A stretch of DNA of 64,000 bases from Deltaproteobacteria bacterium. Its GTDB lineage: Bacteria > Myxococcota_A > UBA9042 > PHBI01. Where the stretch lies: NCBI GenBank assembly GCA_020632715.1, contig JACKFA010000005.1:186001-250000 (forward strand). Reading direction: 5' to 3'. Of the stretch, positions 50,866 through 59,317 are shown in pieces. A program made the position numbers and the translations under genes. The notes beneath the pieces are model-generated. The model worked only from the letters and a program-made list of their open reading frames with translations, was not told the DNA's origin and ran no database searches. Position 1 is the first letter of the stretch. Every line of letters begins with the position of its first letter.

Positions 50866-52188
50866 TCAGCCGCCGGGCACCGCCTCCGGGAAGTGGTGCC
50901 GGCCGTCCTCGCCGAGCGGTAGCGGGTGCGCCGCGACCACCGCCTCGCGCGGGAGGGCGCCGTAGATGTGCGGGAACAACGCCCCGCGGCGGCTCTCCTC
51001 CCAGCGGAGCCCGGCGCCCACGGCGCGCGCGTCGATCTCGAGCGCCACGAGCCCGTCCTGCCCGGCCCGGTGCTTGGCCACGCTCTCTCGCACCTGCGCG
51101 GTCGTGGAGCAGTGGATGAAGCCGTCCGCGACGTCCTGCGAGGACCCCACGTACTCGCCCCCCGCCTCCCACTCCGCGCGCCGGCACACGTGCCACACGG
51201 TCGGCGCGAGCGGGCGCGCCGCGAGCAGCGCGTCGACGAGCGCCGGCACCTCGGCCGTCCACAGGAACTCCGGGCGCGGTCGCCCGACCGCCGGGTCGCG
51301 CTCGAGCACGGCCGCGCGCCACGCCTCCGGGATCCCGCTCGCCCCGACCGCGGCCCCGACGAGCCCGCCGACGATGCACGCGTTCGTGTCCGTGTCGCCC
51401 CCGAGCGCGAGCGTCTCGGCGATCGCCCGCTCGAAGGTCGCGCCCTCGCCGAGGAGGCGGAAGGCGTGCGCGAACGCGATCTTCACGAACCCCATCATCG
51501 GCTCGGCGGGCACGTGCTCGCCCGCGTCCGCCAGCGCGAGCCAGCCGCGCACCTCCTCCTCCGCGGAGGCCGCCATCCGCCGCGCCCGCGCGAGCGCTCC
51601 GGCCTCGTCCCCCGGGTGGTTCACGAGGTGCGCGATGGCGCCGCAATAGAGCGCCACCGCGTCGACGCAGCTCCGGTTCGGGTGCGTGAGCGACGAGTCG
51701 TCGCGCGCGAGGGCGAAGATCTCGTCGTCGCTCGCGACGTTCGCGAACACGGCGAGCGGCGTAGAGCGCATGAGGCTGCCGTTCGCCTTCGAGCCCATGC
51801 TCGCCTGCGCCGCCGTGGCCATCCGCGCCGCGACCCCGTTCCGGAGCCCCTCGGCGCCGGACACGACGCCGAGCGCGGTCGCCGTCGTGCCGCCGATGTC
51901 GAACGGCGGCGACAGATACCAGCGCCCATACCAGCGCGCCACGGCGTTGCGGTCGTGGTCGCCGGCGCCCTCGACGAGCCCCCGGAGGAGGCAGATCGTG
52001 AGCTCGCCGTCGTCCGTGATCTGCCCCGGACCGACGCGCCAGCAGCCGCCCCCCGGGAACGCCAGCGCCCGCGCGACGTCGCGCTCCGTCGGGACGTGCC
52101 CCAGGAACTCCAGCACGGCTCCGGCAGCGTCGCCGACCAACGCGCCGAGAACGGCGCCGTGAGCCGCGTCTCTTCGACTCCTCGCCAT
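50866..52188 (-). CDS. ADP-ribosylglycohydrolase fused to DUF952
   Basis: A 440-residue cytoplasmic protein. Residues 8-310 are an ADP-ribosylglycohydrolase (DraG/ARH) domain: GALVGDAAG near 16, the metal ligands TDDGE at 58-62, FDIGGTTATALG near 98, SLMRSTPLAVF, and the second metal site LGGDTDTNACIVGGLVGA near 265. Residues about 332-430 match DUF952: WHVCRRAEWE, then EYVGSSQDVADGFIHCSTTAQV, then LVALEIDARAVGAGLRWE and FPHIYGALPREAVV. It removes ADP-ribose from proteins or small molecules. The DUF952 part may be a related ADP-ribose-handling fold. ATG 52188 has GAGG upstream. Divergent from a small exported protein. Confidence 0.85.
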   Translation of the reverse strand: MARSRRDAAHGAVLGALVGDAAGAVLEFLGHVPTERDVARALAFPGGGCWRVGPGQITDDGELTICLLRGLVEGAGDHDRNAVARWYGRWYLSPPFDIGGTTATALGVVSGAEGLRNGVAARMATAAQASMGSKANGSLMRSTPLAVFANVASDDEIFALARDDSSLTHPNRSCVDAVALYCGAIAHLVNHPGDEAGALARARRMAASAEEEVRGWLALADAGEHVPAEPMMGFVKIAFAHAFRLLGEGATFERAIAETLALGGDTDTNACIVGGLVGAAVGASGIPEAWRAAVLERDPAVGRPRPEFLWTAEVPALVDALLAARPLAPTVWHVCRRAEWEAGGEYVGSSQDVADGFIHCSTTAQVRESVAKHRAGQDGLVALEIDARAVGAGLRWEESRRGALFPHIYGALPREAVVAAHPLPLGEDGRHHFPEAVPGG

Positions 52189-52395
52189 CGCTGACCTCGT
52201 GGACCAACCCTGCGATCGCCGGCCTGCGTCCCGCGCGATCACGTTGACGATAGCGTGCTCGTCGCCATGTGCAAGCCCTGGCCCTTCATCGTCCCTACAG
52301 ACCGCGCCGCGACCCTGTACAGGCGGGCCCCGAGCGTGGATGATCTCCCGCGCGCGCCGTGTTCTCGCGCCATCCCCGAACGCCCGGAGTCGATC

Positions 52396-52788
52396 ATGCT
52401 GCGAACCGCCCTGCTCTCGCTCCTTCTCGTCGGCGCCGCCGCGTCGACAGCCCTCGCCGACGTCCCGCCCCCGCCCGGCTACGTCGAGCAGTGCACGGTG
52501 AAGAAGCAGCAGGGCGAGGGCGAGCACTGCTACAGCTGCTCGGCCTGGCACGGCGACTACGACGCCTGCGTGAAGCGCTTCAAGGACACCGACTACACCC
52601 GCCGCTGCAAGACGCGCGGGGCGTCGACGTGGTCCGAGGTGTGGTGCCACAAGGGCCCCGAGCCGAAGGTGCCGCCGGGGCTCGGGACGCCCGCGCCGAA
52701 GAAGGGCGACGACGGCGCCCCGCCCCCGACGCCCGCGCCCGAGCCCGAGAAGGACGACGGCGCCCCGCCCCCGACGCCGGCGCCCTGA
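52396..52788 (+). CDS. Small exported Cys-rich protein with Pro/Ala repeat tail
   Basis: A 130-residue protein with a signal peptide (LLSLLLVGAAASTALA) and a small domain holding six Cys (QCTVKKQQGEGEHCYSC, YDACVKRF, RRCKTRG, VWCHKG). The C-terminal 45 residues repeat PPPTPAPEPEKDDGA. No CXXCH haem site is present. ATG 52396 has GGAG at good distance. Family unknown; a small disulfide-bonded secreted module is the safest description. Confidence 0.65.
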   Translation: MLRTALLSLLLVGAAASTALADVPPPPGYVEQCTVKKQQGEGEHCYSCSAWHGDYDACVKRFKDTDYTRRCKTRGASTWSEVWCHKGPEPKVPPGLGTPAPKKGDDGAPPPTPAPEPEKDDGAPPPTPAP

Positions 52789-52943
52789 TCGCGCCCCGCG
52801 GCACACGCGCTGCGCGGCCCACCGTGCGGCCGCGAGCGCGTTCGTGCCGACTCGGCCCATTTTTTCCGAACCCTTTTGGGGGCCGCTGGCTCTGACCCTC
52901 CGTAAGCGACGCCACCCCGGCATGACGCGCGAGGAGAGGACCG

Positions 52944-53315
52944 ATGGCCACCCAGCAGATCACCACGAAGAACTTCGAGCAGACGATCAACCAAGGCATC
53001 GTCCTCCTCGACTTCTGGGCCGCCTGGTGCGGCCCGTGCCGCGCGTTCGCGCCCATCTTCGAGGCCGCCTCGGAGCGGCACGCCGACATCACCTTCGGCA
53101 AGGTCGACACCGAGGCGGAGCCCGGTCTCGCCGGCGCCTTCGGCGTGCGCGCCATCCCCACGCTCGCGGTGCTCCGCGACGGCGTCCTGCTCGCCACGCA
53201 GGCCGGCATGGTGCCCGGGAACGCGCTCGACGAGCTCATCCGGAAGGTGCGCGCGCTCGACATGGACGAGATCAAGAAGAAGGTCGCCGAGCAGCAGCCC
53301 GGCCACGCCCACTGA
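52944..53315 (+). CDS. Thioredoxin
   Basis: A 123-residue thioredoxin with the standard WAAWCGPCRAF active site (Cys29, Cys32), the KVDTEAEPGLAGAFGVRAIPTL strand and cis-Pro, and a slightly extended helical C-terminus (DEIKKKVAEQQPGHAH) ending in two His. No signal peptide, so cytoplasmic. It opens a run of same-strand redox and stress genes ending with OsmC. GAGGAGAGG precedes the ATG. Confidence 0.93.
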   Translation: MATQQITTKNFEQTINQGIVLLDFWAAWCGPCRAFAPIFEAASERHADITFGKVDTEAEPGLAGAFGVRAIPTLAVLRDGVLLATQAGMVPGNALDELIRKVRALDMDEIKKKVAEQQPGHAH

Positions 53316-53418
53316 GCCCGACGAGGCCCCCCGGCTCCGGGCGACCTGGCCCGGAGCTCCCCCTTCCCCACCCGATCCCCGATGATCGGCGAAGACAGCG
53401 AGCGAGAGGAGACAGCCC

Positions 53419-53613
53419 ATGTGCCGACGCGTGACGTGCAAGAAGTGCGGACGACCCACGTTCGCCGGGTGCGGAGCCCACATCGAGCAGGTGCTCGGCG
53501 ACGTGCCGCGCGACAAGCGCTGCAACTGCCACGAGATGCGCTCTGCGAGCCCGCCCTCGAGCGACGGCGGCGCCTCGTCCGGCTCCTGGTTCTCCCGGCT
53601 CTTCGGGAAATGA
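53419..53613 (+). CDS. Small Cys-rich zinc-binding protein
   Basis: A 64-residue protein with C-x4-C-x2-C-G..TFAGCG.HIEQVL near the start and CNCHEM near residue 35. Together these Cys and His could bind one zinc. The pattern TWAGCGAHIEQ.L..V..D.RC.C is known in a widespread family of small proteins of unknown function in GC-rich bacteria. GAGGAG lies before the ATG. It sits between thioredoxin and DUF302 genes. Confidence 0.75.
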   Translation: MCRRVTCKKCGRPTFAGCGAHIEQVLGDVPRDKRCNCHEMRSASPPSSDGGASSGSWFSRLFGK

Positions 53614-53694
53614 CGCGAGCCGCGCGCCCCGGCGGCGCGCGATGACGCCGACCGCGCCTGCCTCGGGGCGGACGCGCGACGCGAGGAGGGCCCC

Positions 53695-54138
53695 ATGGCC
53701 ACGACTTCTGGAACGACGATGACCGACGGCGCCCGCGACGGGCTCACCCGCGTGCTCGCGCGCGACTTCGACGACGTGCTCGCGGCGCTGCCCGCGGCCC
53801 TCAAGACCGAGGGCTTCGGCGTGCTGACCGAGATCGACATGCAGCGCACGCTCGACCAGAAGCTCGGCGTCACGTTCCGCCGCTACCGGATCCTCGGCGC
53901 CTGCAACCCGAAGCTCGCCCACGAGGCGCTGACGTCCGACGTCACCGTCGGGCTCTCGCTGCCCTGCAACGTCATCGCCTACGAGGGCGACGACCCCGCG
54001 ACGACCACGGTCATGGCGATCGACCCCGCCGACACGGTGGCCGCCGCGAACCCGGCGCTCGCGCCCGTCGCCGGCGAGGTCCGCGCGAAGCTCGCGCGGG
54101 CGCTCGCGGCGCTCGATGGAGGTGTCGGCCATGGCTGA
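53695..54138 (+). CDS. DUF302-family protein
   Basis: A 147-residue cytoplasmic protein of the DUF302 family. The opening FDDVLAALPAALKTEGFGVLTEIDMQ, followed by KLGVTFRRYRILGACNPKLAHEAL and VGLSLPCNVIAYE, is diagnostic. Members are implicated in stress and sometimes linked to sulfur or metal handling, but the reaction is unknown. GAGGAGG precedes the ATG. Its end overlaps the start of the OsmC gene by eight bases. Confidence 0.88.
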   Translation: MATTSGTTMTDGARDGLTRVLARDFDDVLAALPAALKTEGFGVLTEIDMQRTLDQKLGVTFRRYRILGACNPKLAHEALTSDVTVGLSLPCNVIAYEGDDPATTTVMAIDPADTVAAANPALAPVAGEVRAKLARALAALDGGVGHG

Positions 54139-54619
54139 CGACGAGAAGAAGCCCGCCACGATCGCCACGACCGTGACGTGGAAGCAGGGGATGGCGGTCG
54201 ACGCGGAGCTCGACGGGCACCGCTTCGGCCTCGACGCCGACGCCGAGTTCGGCGGCACGGACCACGGCCCGCGCCCGAAGGGGCTCGTGCTGACCGCGCT
54301 CGCCGGGTGCACGGCGCTCGACGTCATCGCCATCGCCGGCAAGATGAAGGTCCCGTTCGACACGTTCTCCGTCGACGTCGAGGCGACGCTCACGACGACG
54401 CACCCGAAGGTGTTCGACCGGATCCGCCTGAACTACCGCTTCACCGGGCCGGACCTCGTGCCGGACAAGCTCCAGCGCGCCGTCATGCTCTCGCAGGAGA
54501 AGTACTGCGGCGTGAGCGCCATGCTGCGCCCCGTCGCGCAGCTCTCGCGCGCCATCTTCCTGAACGGCGCGCTCCACTGCGAGAAGGACGACCCGCCGCC
54601 GATCGCCGCGCCGACCTAG
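54131..54619 (+). CDS. OsmC-family peroxiredoxin
   Basis: A 162-residue peroxide-reducing protein. Cys60 (LTALAGCTALDV) and Cys126 (SQEKYCGVSAML) are the two catalytic cysteines of OsmC/Ohr proteins. The RPKGLVLTALAGC motif and FDRIRLNYRF strand are standard. The ATG at 54131 is chosen because GGAGG lies ten bases upstream; an ATG at 54116 would add five residues. Overlap with DUF302 indicates one transcript for redox protection. Confidence 0.88.
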   Translation: MADDEKKPATIATTVTWKQGMAVDAELDGHRFGLDADAEFGGTDHGPRPKGLVLTALAGCTALDVIAIAGKMKVPFDTFSVDVEATLTTTHPKVFDRIRLNYRFTGPDLVPDKLQRAVMLSQEKYCGVSAMLRPVAQLSRAIFLNGALHCEKDDPPPIAAPT

Positions 54620-54884
54620 TCGAGAACGGGCTCGAGGGGCTCGGACCAACCTCGTGCGTGGCTCGAGCGTGACTCCCTGCCGGTCCCTGCCCCCCGAGCC
54701 CAACCTACGCGCGCCCAGGGCCCCATCCCCGGGTCGCGTCCCGGCGCGCGCCCATCCGCGCCGGCGCCCGGGTGTCCCCGGCGCGGCTCCCCGTGAGCGC
54801 GCGTCGGGGGCGCCACCCTCTCTTTTTTCGACAGCCCGCCCGACCGTCGCGATGCTCTCCGGGTCACCGACCCAGGAGCCAGCG

Positions 54885-56120
54885 ATGTCCTCGCCCCAGT
54901 TCGCCGCGCGCGCCGCGGCCACCGCTATCGCCCTCCCGCTCGCGCTCGCGGCCGCCTCGCTCGCGGCGCGCGCCGACAACGACGGCGTCCAGATCGATCC
55001 GTCCGCCGAGGTGGTCGTCCGCTACCGCCACTTCGAGGGGCACGACTTCACCGACGGCGGCGTCACCGAGACGGTGCGCCAGCGCGCGCGCGTCGGGCTC
55101 TCGGTGAGCTTCCTCGAGCGCGTCGGCGCCTTCGTGCAGGTGCAGGACGTGCGCACCTGGGGCGAGGAGGGCGACACCCTCGGCGACTACGACGCCGACG
55201 GGCTCGACATGCACCAGGGCTACCTCGACTTCGCGATCAGCGAGGGCATGAAGCTCCGGGTCGGGCGCCAGGAGATCGCCTACCTGAACCAGCGCCTCAT
55301 CGGCTCGGTGGGCTTCGCCGAGCAGGCCCGCTCCTTCGACGCCGCCCGCTGGTCGCTCGTCGGGATGGGGAAGGATCTCGCCGCCGACCTCTTCTACGCC
55401 CGCACCAGGGACGGCGCGCCCGACGACTTCGCAGGCGCGACCGACGTCCTCGCCGGGTTCCTCCGCTATCGCGTCACGCCGGGCTTCGTCCCCGCGCTCA
55501 TCGTCGTCTCCGACATCTCCGGGCCGACGGACCGCGTGCGCGTGACCGGCGGCCTCGTCGTGGTGGGCGTCTTCGACTTCGGCCTCGCCTATCAGGTCGA
55601 GGGCTACTTCCAGGGCGGGAGCGCCGCGAACGACGTCTCCTACGCGGCCTGGTTCGCCGCCGCGCGCGCCCGCTACACGCTCGACTTCGGCGTGAAGCCC
55701 TACCTCGAGCTCTTCGCCGACGTCGCGAGCGGCGACGACGACCCCGCCGACGGCGACGTCCACGCCTTCGACACGCTCTTCGCCACGAACCACAAGTTCT
55801 ACGGCGAGATGGACTTCTTCACGAACCTCCCCGTCCACACGCAGCAGCGCGGCCTCATCGACCTCGGCGCGGCCATCGGCGTGTCCCTCGGCGACGAGCT
55901 CGACCTCGTCGCGACGCAGCACATCTTCTCGGTGCCCGAGGCGCGCGGCGGCTCCGGGTCGCTCGGCGTCGAGACCGACATCAAGGGCGTCTGGCGCCTC
56001 GCCCCGCACCTCACGTGGGACCTCGTCTACGCCGTGTTCGTGCCGGGCGACGGCCTCACGGGCGGCGGCCCGTCGGACCCCGAGCACTTCGTGTACAGCA
56101 CGCTCGCCGCCGTGTTCTGA
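54885..56120 (+). CDS. Alginate-export-family outer-membrane porin
   Basis: A 411-residue outer-membrane beta-barrel. Signal peptide ALPLALAAASLAARA. The body shows the AlgE-like alginate-export pattern: RQRARVGLSVSFLERVGAFVQVQDVRTWGEE near 70-100, then LDMHQGYLDFAI...LRVGRQEIAYLNQRLIGSVGFAEQARSFDAAR, and a string of alternating strands to a terminal STLAAVF ending in Phe. The family is used for many porins besides alginate export, so the substrate is not known. CAGGAGCC precedes ATG 54885. Confidence 0.85.
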   Translation: MSSPQFAARAAATAIALPLALAAASLAARADNDGVQIDPSAEVVVRYRHFEGHDFTDGGVTETVRQRARVGLSVSFLERVGAFVQVQDVRTWGEEGDTLGDYDADGLDMHQGYLDFAISEGMKLRVGRQEIAYLNQRLIGSVGFAEQARSFDAARWSLVGMGKDLAADLFYARTRDGAPDDFAGATDVLAGFLRYRVTPGFVPALIVVSDISGPTDRVRVTGGLVVVGVFDFGLAYQVEGYFQGGSAANDVSYAAWFAAARARYTLDFGVKPYLELFADVASGDDDPADGDVHAFDTLFATNHKFYGEMDFFTNLPVHTQQRGLIDLGAAIGVSLGDELDLVATQHIFSVPEARGGSGSLGVETDIKGVWRLAPHLTWDLVYAVFVPGDGLTGGGPSDPEHFVYSTLAAVF

Positions 56121-56178
56121 GCGCGGGTTTCGCGGAACGAACGCCCTGAACCCGCCGTTCCGGGCGACGTTTCCGGGC

Positions 56179-57591
56179 ATGACCAGCCCGCGTGACGCCC
56201 TGCTCGCCGCCGCCGTGGCGGCTCTCGCCTCGCTCCCGCTCGCGGCCTGCGGCGACGACGCCCACCGCGCCGACGCCGACTCGGCCGCGGACGCCGACGT
56301 GGCCGCTCCCGCGGACACCTGGCGCGGCGACGACGCCGCTGCCGACGACGTCGTCGACGCCTCGCCCGACACCGGGCCGGACGCCGCCGCGCCCGACCCC
56401 TACGAGCTCTGGCCGGGGATCCACCGCCTCGACGGCGTCGACACGGACCTCCCGCCCGACGACCTCGCCGCGCTCTGGGATCTCGTCGGCGACGCGCAGC
56501 TCATCGGGCTCGGCGAGGCGGTCCACACCTCCGGCGGCTTCTACGCCGTCAAGGACCGCCTGATCCGCGACCTCGTCGCCCACCACGGCCTCCGCGTGCT
56601 CGCGATGGAGACGCCCCGGATAGCCGCCCGCCGCCTCGACGCCTGGATCCATGGCGGCGACTGCGCCGCGCCCGCGCTCGAGGTCTTCGGGCCGCCCGCG
56701 CCGCCGATCTTCGGCGTCTTCGTGGGCGAGGACACGGTCGCCCTCTTCCGCTGGCTCTGCGCCTGGAACGCCGACCACGACGACCCCGACGACGTCGCGT
56801 TCTTCGGCTTCGACGCCCAGGAGCCCGGCGACGACGCCGCCGAGCTCCGCGCCTTCGCCGCCGCCTGGGCCCCCGGGGCATCGGACGCCGTCGAGGCCGC
56901 GCTCACCGGCTGCAGCACGGACGTCTATGACACGGGGGCGGCCACGGAGAGCGAGCTCGACGCCTGCCTCGCCGCGCTCGACACGCTGCCGGACACGCTC
57001 GACGCGGCGCGCGCGGCCGAGACCCCGGCCGACGCCTGGCTCGACGCGCGCCTCTCGGTCCTGTCGCTGAGCTCGTGGCAGCCGGAGGTCTACTGGATGG
57101 GCCGCAACATCACCCGCTCCTGGGAAGCCCGCGACCTCGCGATGACCGACCTCCTCCTCATGCAGCTCGACGCCCGCTTCCCGGGGCAGCGCGCCATCCT
57201 GTGGGCGCACGACTACCACCTCGCGGCCGACCACCCGGCCATCGCCCGCACGGGCTTCGTCGCCCACGCCCGGACGCTCGGCTCCGAGCTCCGCGCGCGC
57301 CGCGGCCGCGCGTACGCGCCGGTCGCCATCACGGCGCTGCGGCCGTGGATCGACTGGGCGGGGGTCTCCGACGGCCCCGAGCAGACCACCATCGGCGCCG
57401 GCGACGAGGCGCTCGAGCGGCTCCTCGTCGAGGGCTTCGACGCGCCGGGCGTCGTCTACGACCCGGCGAGCACCTGGGCCGAGCCGACCTACGCCTGGGA
57501 GCTCTCGGACGAGCGCATGATCGTGGGCGACAACTACGACGCCGTCATCGTGCTGCGCGAGTCGCCGGCGATGACGCCCGTGCTCTGGTAG
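56179..57591 (+). CDS. Erythromycin-esterase-family lipoprotein
   Basis: A 470-residue lipoprotein (lipobox LAAC, Cys24) with an Asp/Ala-rich linker to about residue 70. The catalytic domain of the erythromycin esterase family follows: LIGLGEAVHTSGG (E113, H116), LRVLAMETPR, DVAFFGFDAQ, a Cys-x-x-Asp-containing insert, then RDLAMTDLLLMQLDARFPGQRAILWAHDYHLA near 313-344. Full length and catalytic residues are present. The outer-membrane location is unusual for this family, whose known members are cytoplasmic. The natural substrate is unknown and the Asp/Ala linker is typical of this genome rather than of antibiotic-resistance genes. Confidence 0.85.
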   Translation: MTSPRDALLAAAVAALASLPLAACGDDAHRADADSAADADVAAPADTWRGDDAAADDVVDASPDTGPDAAAPDPYELWPGIHRLDGVDTDLPPDDLAALWDLVGDAQLIGLGEAVHTSGGFYAVKDRLIRDLVAHHGLRVLAMETPRIAARRLDAWIHGGDCAAPALEVFGPPAPPIFGVFVGEDTVALFRWLCAWNADHDDPDDVAFFGFDAQEPGDDAAELRAFAAAWAPGASDAVEAALTGCSTDVYDTGAATESELDACLAALDTLPDTLDAARAAETPADAWLDARLSVLSLSSWQPEVYWMGRNITRSWEARDLAMTDLLLMQLDARFPGQRAILWAHDYHLAADHPAIARTGFVAHARTLGSELRARRGRAYAPVAITALRPWIDWAGVSDGPEQTTIGAGDEALERLLVEGFDAPGVVYDPASTWAEPTYAWELSDERMIVGDNYDAVIVLRESPAMTPVLW

Positions 57592-57620
57592 AGTCGCCGG
57601 GGGCTCTACCGGAGGCACGG

Positions 57621-58397
57621 ATGGGCGGCGGGATCGACGGGCACGCGCTCCTCGCGCGGGCGCGGGAGGCGCTCGCGGCGCGCGGCGACGGGGCGCGGGC
57701 GGCGCAGCAAGAGGCCTACATGAAGTCGGCGATGCCCTACCACGGCGTCGCGGGCGGCGAGGTGAAGGCCGTGGCGAAGGAGATCGGCGCCGCCTACGCG
57801 TTCGCGACGCCCGAGGCCTTGCTCGCCGACGTGGCCACGATCTGGGACGGGGCGGCCTTCCGCGAGGAGCGCTACGTCGCGCTCATGCTCGCCGGGCACG
57901 CGAAGGCGCGCCCGCTGCAGGGCCTCCCGCGGACGGCGCGGGCGGCGGCGCCGCCGGAGGCCGGCGCGCGGGCGGTGGCGGCGCTCGACCTGTACGAGCG
58001 GCTCATCGTGGACGGCGCGTGGTGGGACCTCGTCGACGAGCTCGCGACGCACCGCGTCCGGGCGCTGCTCGCCGAGCACCCGGCGCTCGTGGCGCCGCGC
58101 CTCCGGGCGTGGTCGCAGAGCGGTGACGTCTGGCTCCGGCGCGCCGCGATCATCGCGCAGGTGGGCCGGAAGGACGCGACCGACAAGGGGCTCCTCGAGG
58201 CGGCGATGGCGCCGGCGCTCGAGGAGAAGGTGTTCTGGTTGCGAAAGGCGATCGGCTGGGCGCTCCGGGACCTCGCGCGCACCGACCCCGCCTGGGTCCT
58301 CGCCTACGTCGAGCGCGAGGGCGGGCGCATGAGCGGCCTCTCCCGCCGCGAGGCGCTCAAGCACGTCGGCGCGGGCGGGGGTGGTCAGCAGCAGTAG
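57621..58397 (+). CDS. AlkD-like DNA alkylation repair protein
   Basis: A 258-residue HEAT-like repeat glycosylase. The motif QEAYMKSAMPYHGV, ALMLAGHAKAR, IVDGAWWDLVDELATHRVRALL, WLRRAAIIAQVGRKDATD and FWLRKAIGWALRDLARTDP match AlkD/AlkC-type enzymes that remove bulky or cationic N-alkylated bases. GGAGG lies ten bases before ATG 57621. Its 3' end overlaps the opposite-strand lipoprotein gene by 13 bp. Confidence 0.88.
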   Translation: MGGGIDGHALLARAREALAARGDGARAAQQEAYMKSAMPYHGVAGGEVKAVAKEIGAAYAFATPEALLADVATIWDGAAFREERYVALMLAGHAKARPLQGLPRTARAAAPPEAGARAVAALDLYERLIVDGAWWDLVDELATHRVRALLAEHPALVAPRLRAWSQSGDVWLRRAAIIAQVGRKDATDKGLLEAAMAPALEEKVFWLRKAIGWALRDLARTDPAWVLAYVEREGGRMSGLSRREALKHVGAGGGGQQQ

Positions 58398-59227
58398 CCC
58401 TGCGCCGTGTAGCGCGACGGGTAGCGCGTCTCGAGGAGCGCGCCGCCGGGGCCGAGGGTGTAGACCACGCCGAGCTGGCACCAGCCGCAGTCGGAGACGA
58501 CGAAGGTCACGTCGAACGCGACGAGGGCGCCGTCGGGGGCGCGCACGGCCTCCGCGAAGAGGTCGATCACCGCGCCCTGGAGGTAGTCCTCCGCCGCGAG
58601 GAGGCCGCGCGCGCGCCAGCGGACGTCCGACGGGAGCGCGAAGAGGACGACGCGCTCGGCTGGCCTGGCGCCGTCGGCCGCGGCCGCCGCCCAGGCGTCG
58701 GGGGTGGTCGGCGCGTCCGCGGCGAGCGCGTCGTCGAAGCGGAGCGCGGCGGGCAGCGGCGGCGCGCAGGTGATCCCCGAGAGGCAGGGCGCGACCACGA
58801 ACACCTGGTCCACCGCCTGCCGGAGGCGCTCGAGCGGGAGGCGGGACGCGGCGATGCCCTGGCCGACGTCGCCCCACTCGGAGTCGCGGATCTGGACCCC
58901 GGCGTCCGAGAGCGGCGACGTCACGGCGGCGATGGCGACCACGAGCGGATCATCGGCCTCGCCCGGGAGGAGCCCGTCCGCGCCTGGCTCCTCCGGGGGC
59001 GGCGCGGCGATCGCGACGTCGTCCTCGGCGGGCGCGCCCGAGTCGGGGACGCCCGTGTCGGCGACACCCGAGTCGGCCGCGCCCGCGCCGACGACCCCGT
59101 CGGGCAGTGGCTCCGCGCCACCGTCCCACCCGACCACGGCGTCGGCCGCGCCGACCTCCCCGCCCCCGCCGTCGCACGCCGCGACCGCGAGACACACCAC
59201 GACACCCAGAGCGACGACGACGCGCAT
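58385..59227 (-). CDS. Hypothetical lipoprotein with Asp/Ala/Gly linker
   Basis: A 280-residue lipoprotein (lipobox AVAAC, Cys19) with a low-complexity linker of G, A, D and P up to residue 70. The mature domain contains ADGARPAERVVLFALPSD, an AALRFDDALAAD block and a C-terminal beta segment with four Cys (VVSDCGWCQLGVVYTL ... GYCC). ATG 59227 has GGGAGG upstream. No family is recognised. It is divergent from the LysR gene at 59318. Confidence 0.7.
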   Translation of the reverse strand: MRVVVALGVVVCLAVAACDGGGGEVGAADAVVGWDGGAEPLPDGVVGAGAADSGVADTGVPDSGAPAEDDVAIAAPPPEEPGADGLLPGEADDPLVVAIAAVTSPLSDAGVQIRDSEWGDVGQGIAASRLPLERLRQAVDQVFVVAPCLSGITCAPPLPAALRFDDALAADAPTTPDAWAAAAADGARPAERVVLFALPSDVRWRARGLLAAEDYLQGAVIDLFAEAVRAPDGALVAFDVTFVVSDCGWCQLGVVYTLGPGGALLETRYPSRYTAQGYCC

Positions 59228-59317
59228 GACGGCCTCCCAAGCAGGTTCTGTCCGTGAGCCGGTGCCATCCGGCCACATCTCGAACGCTGGCAGAAGCGCA
59301 TGATTCGAATTCGAGCT

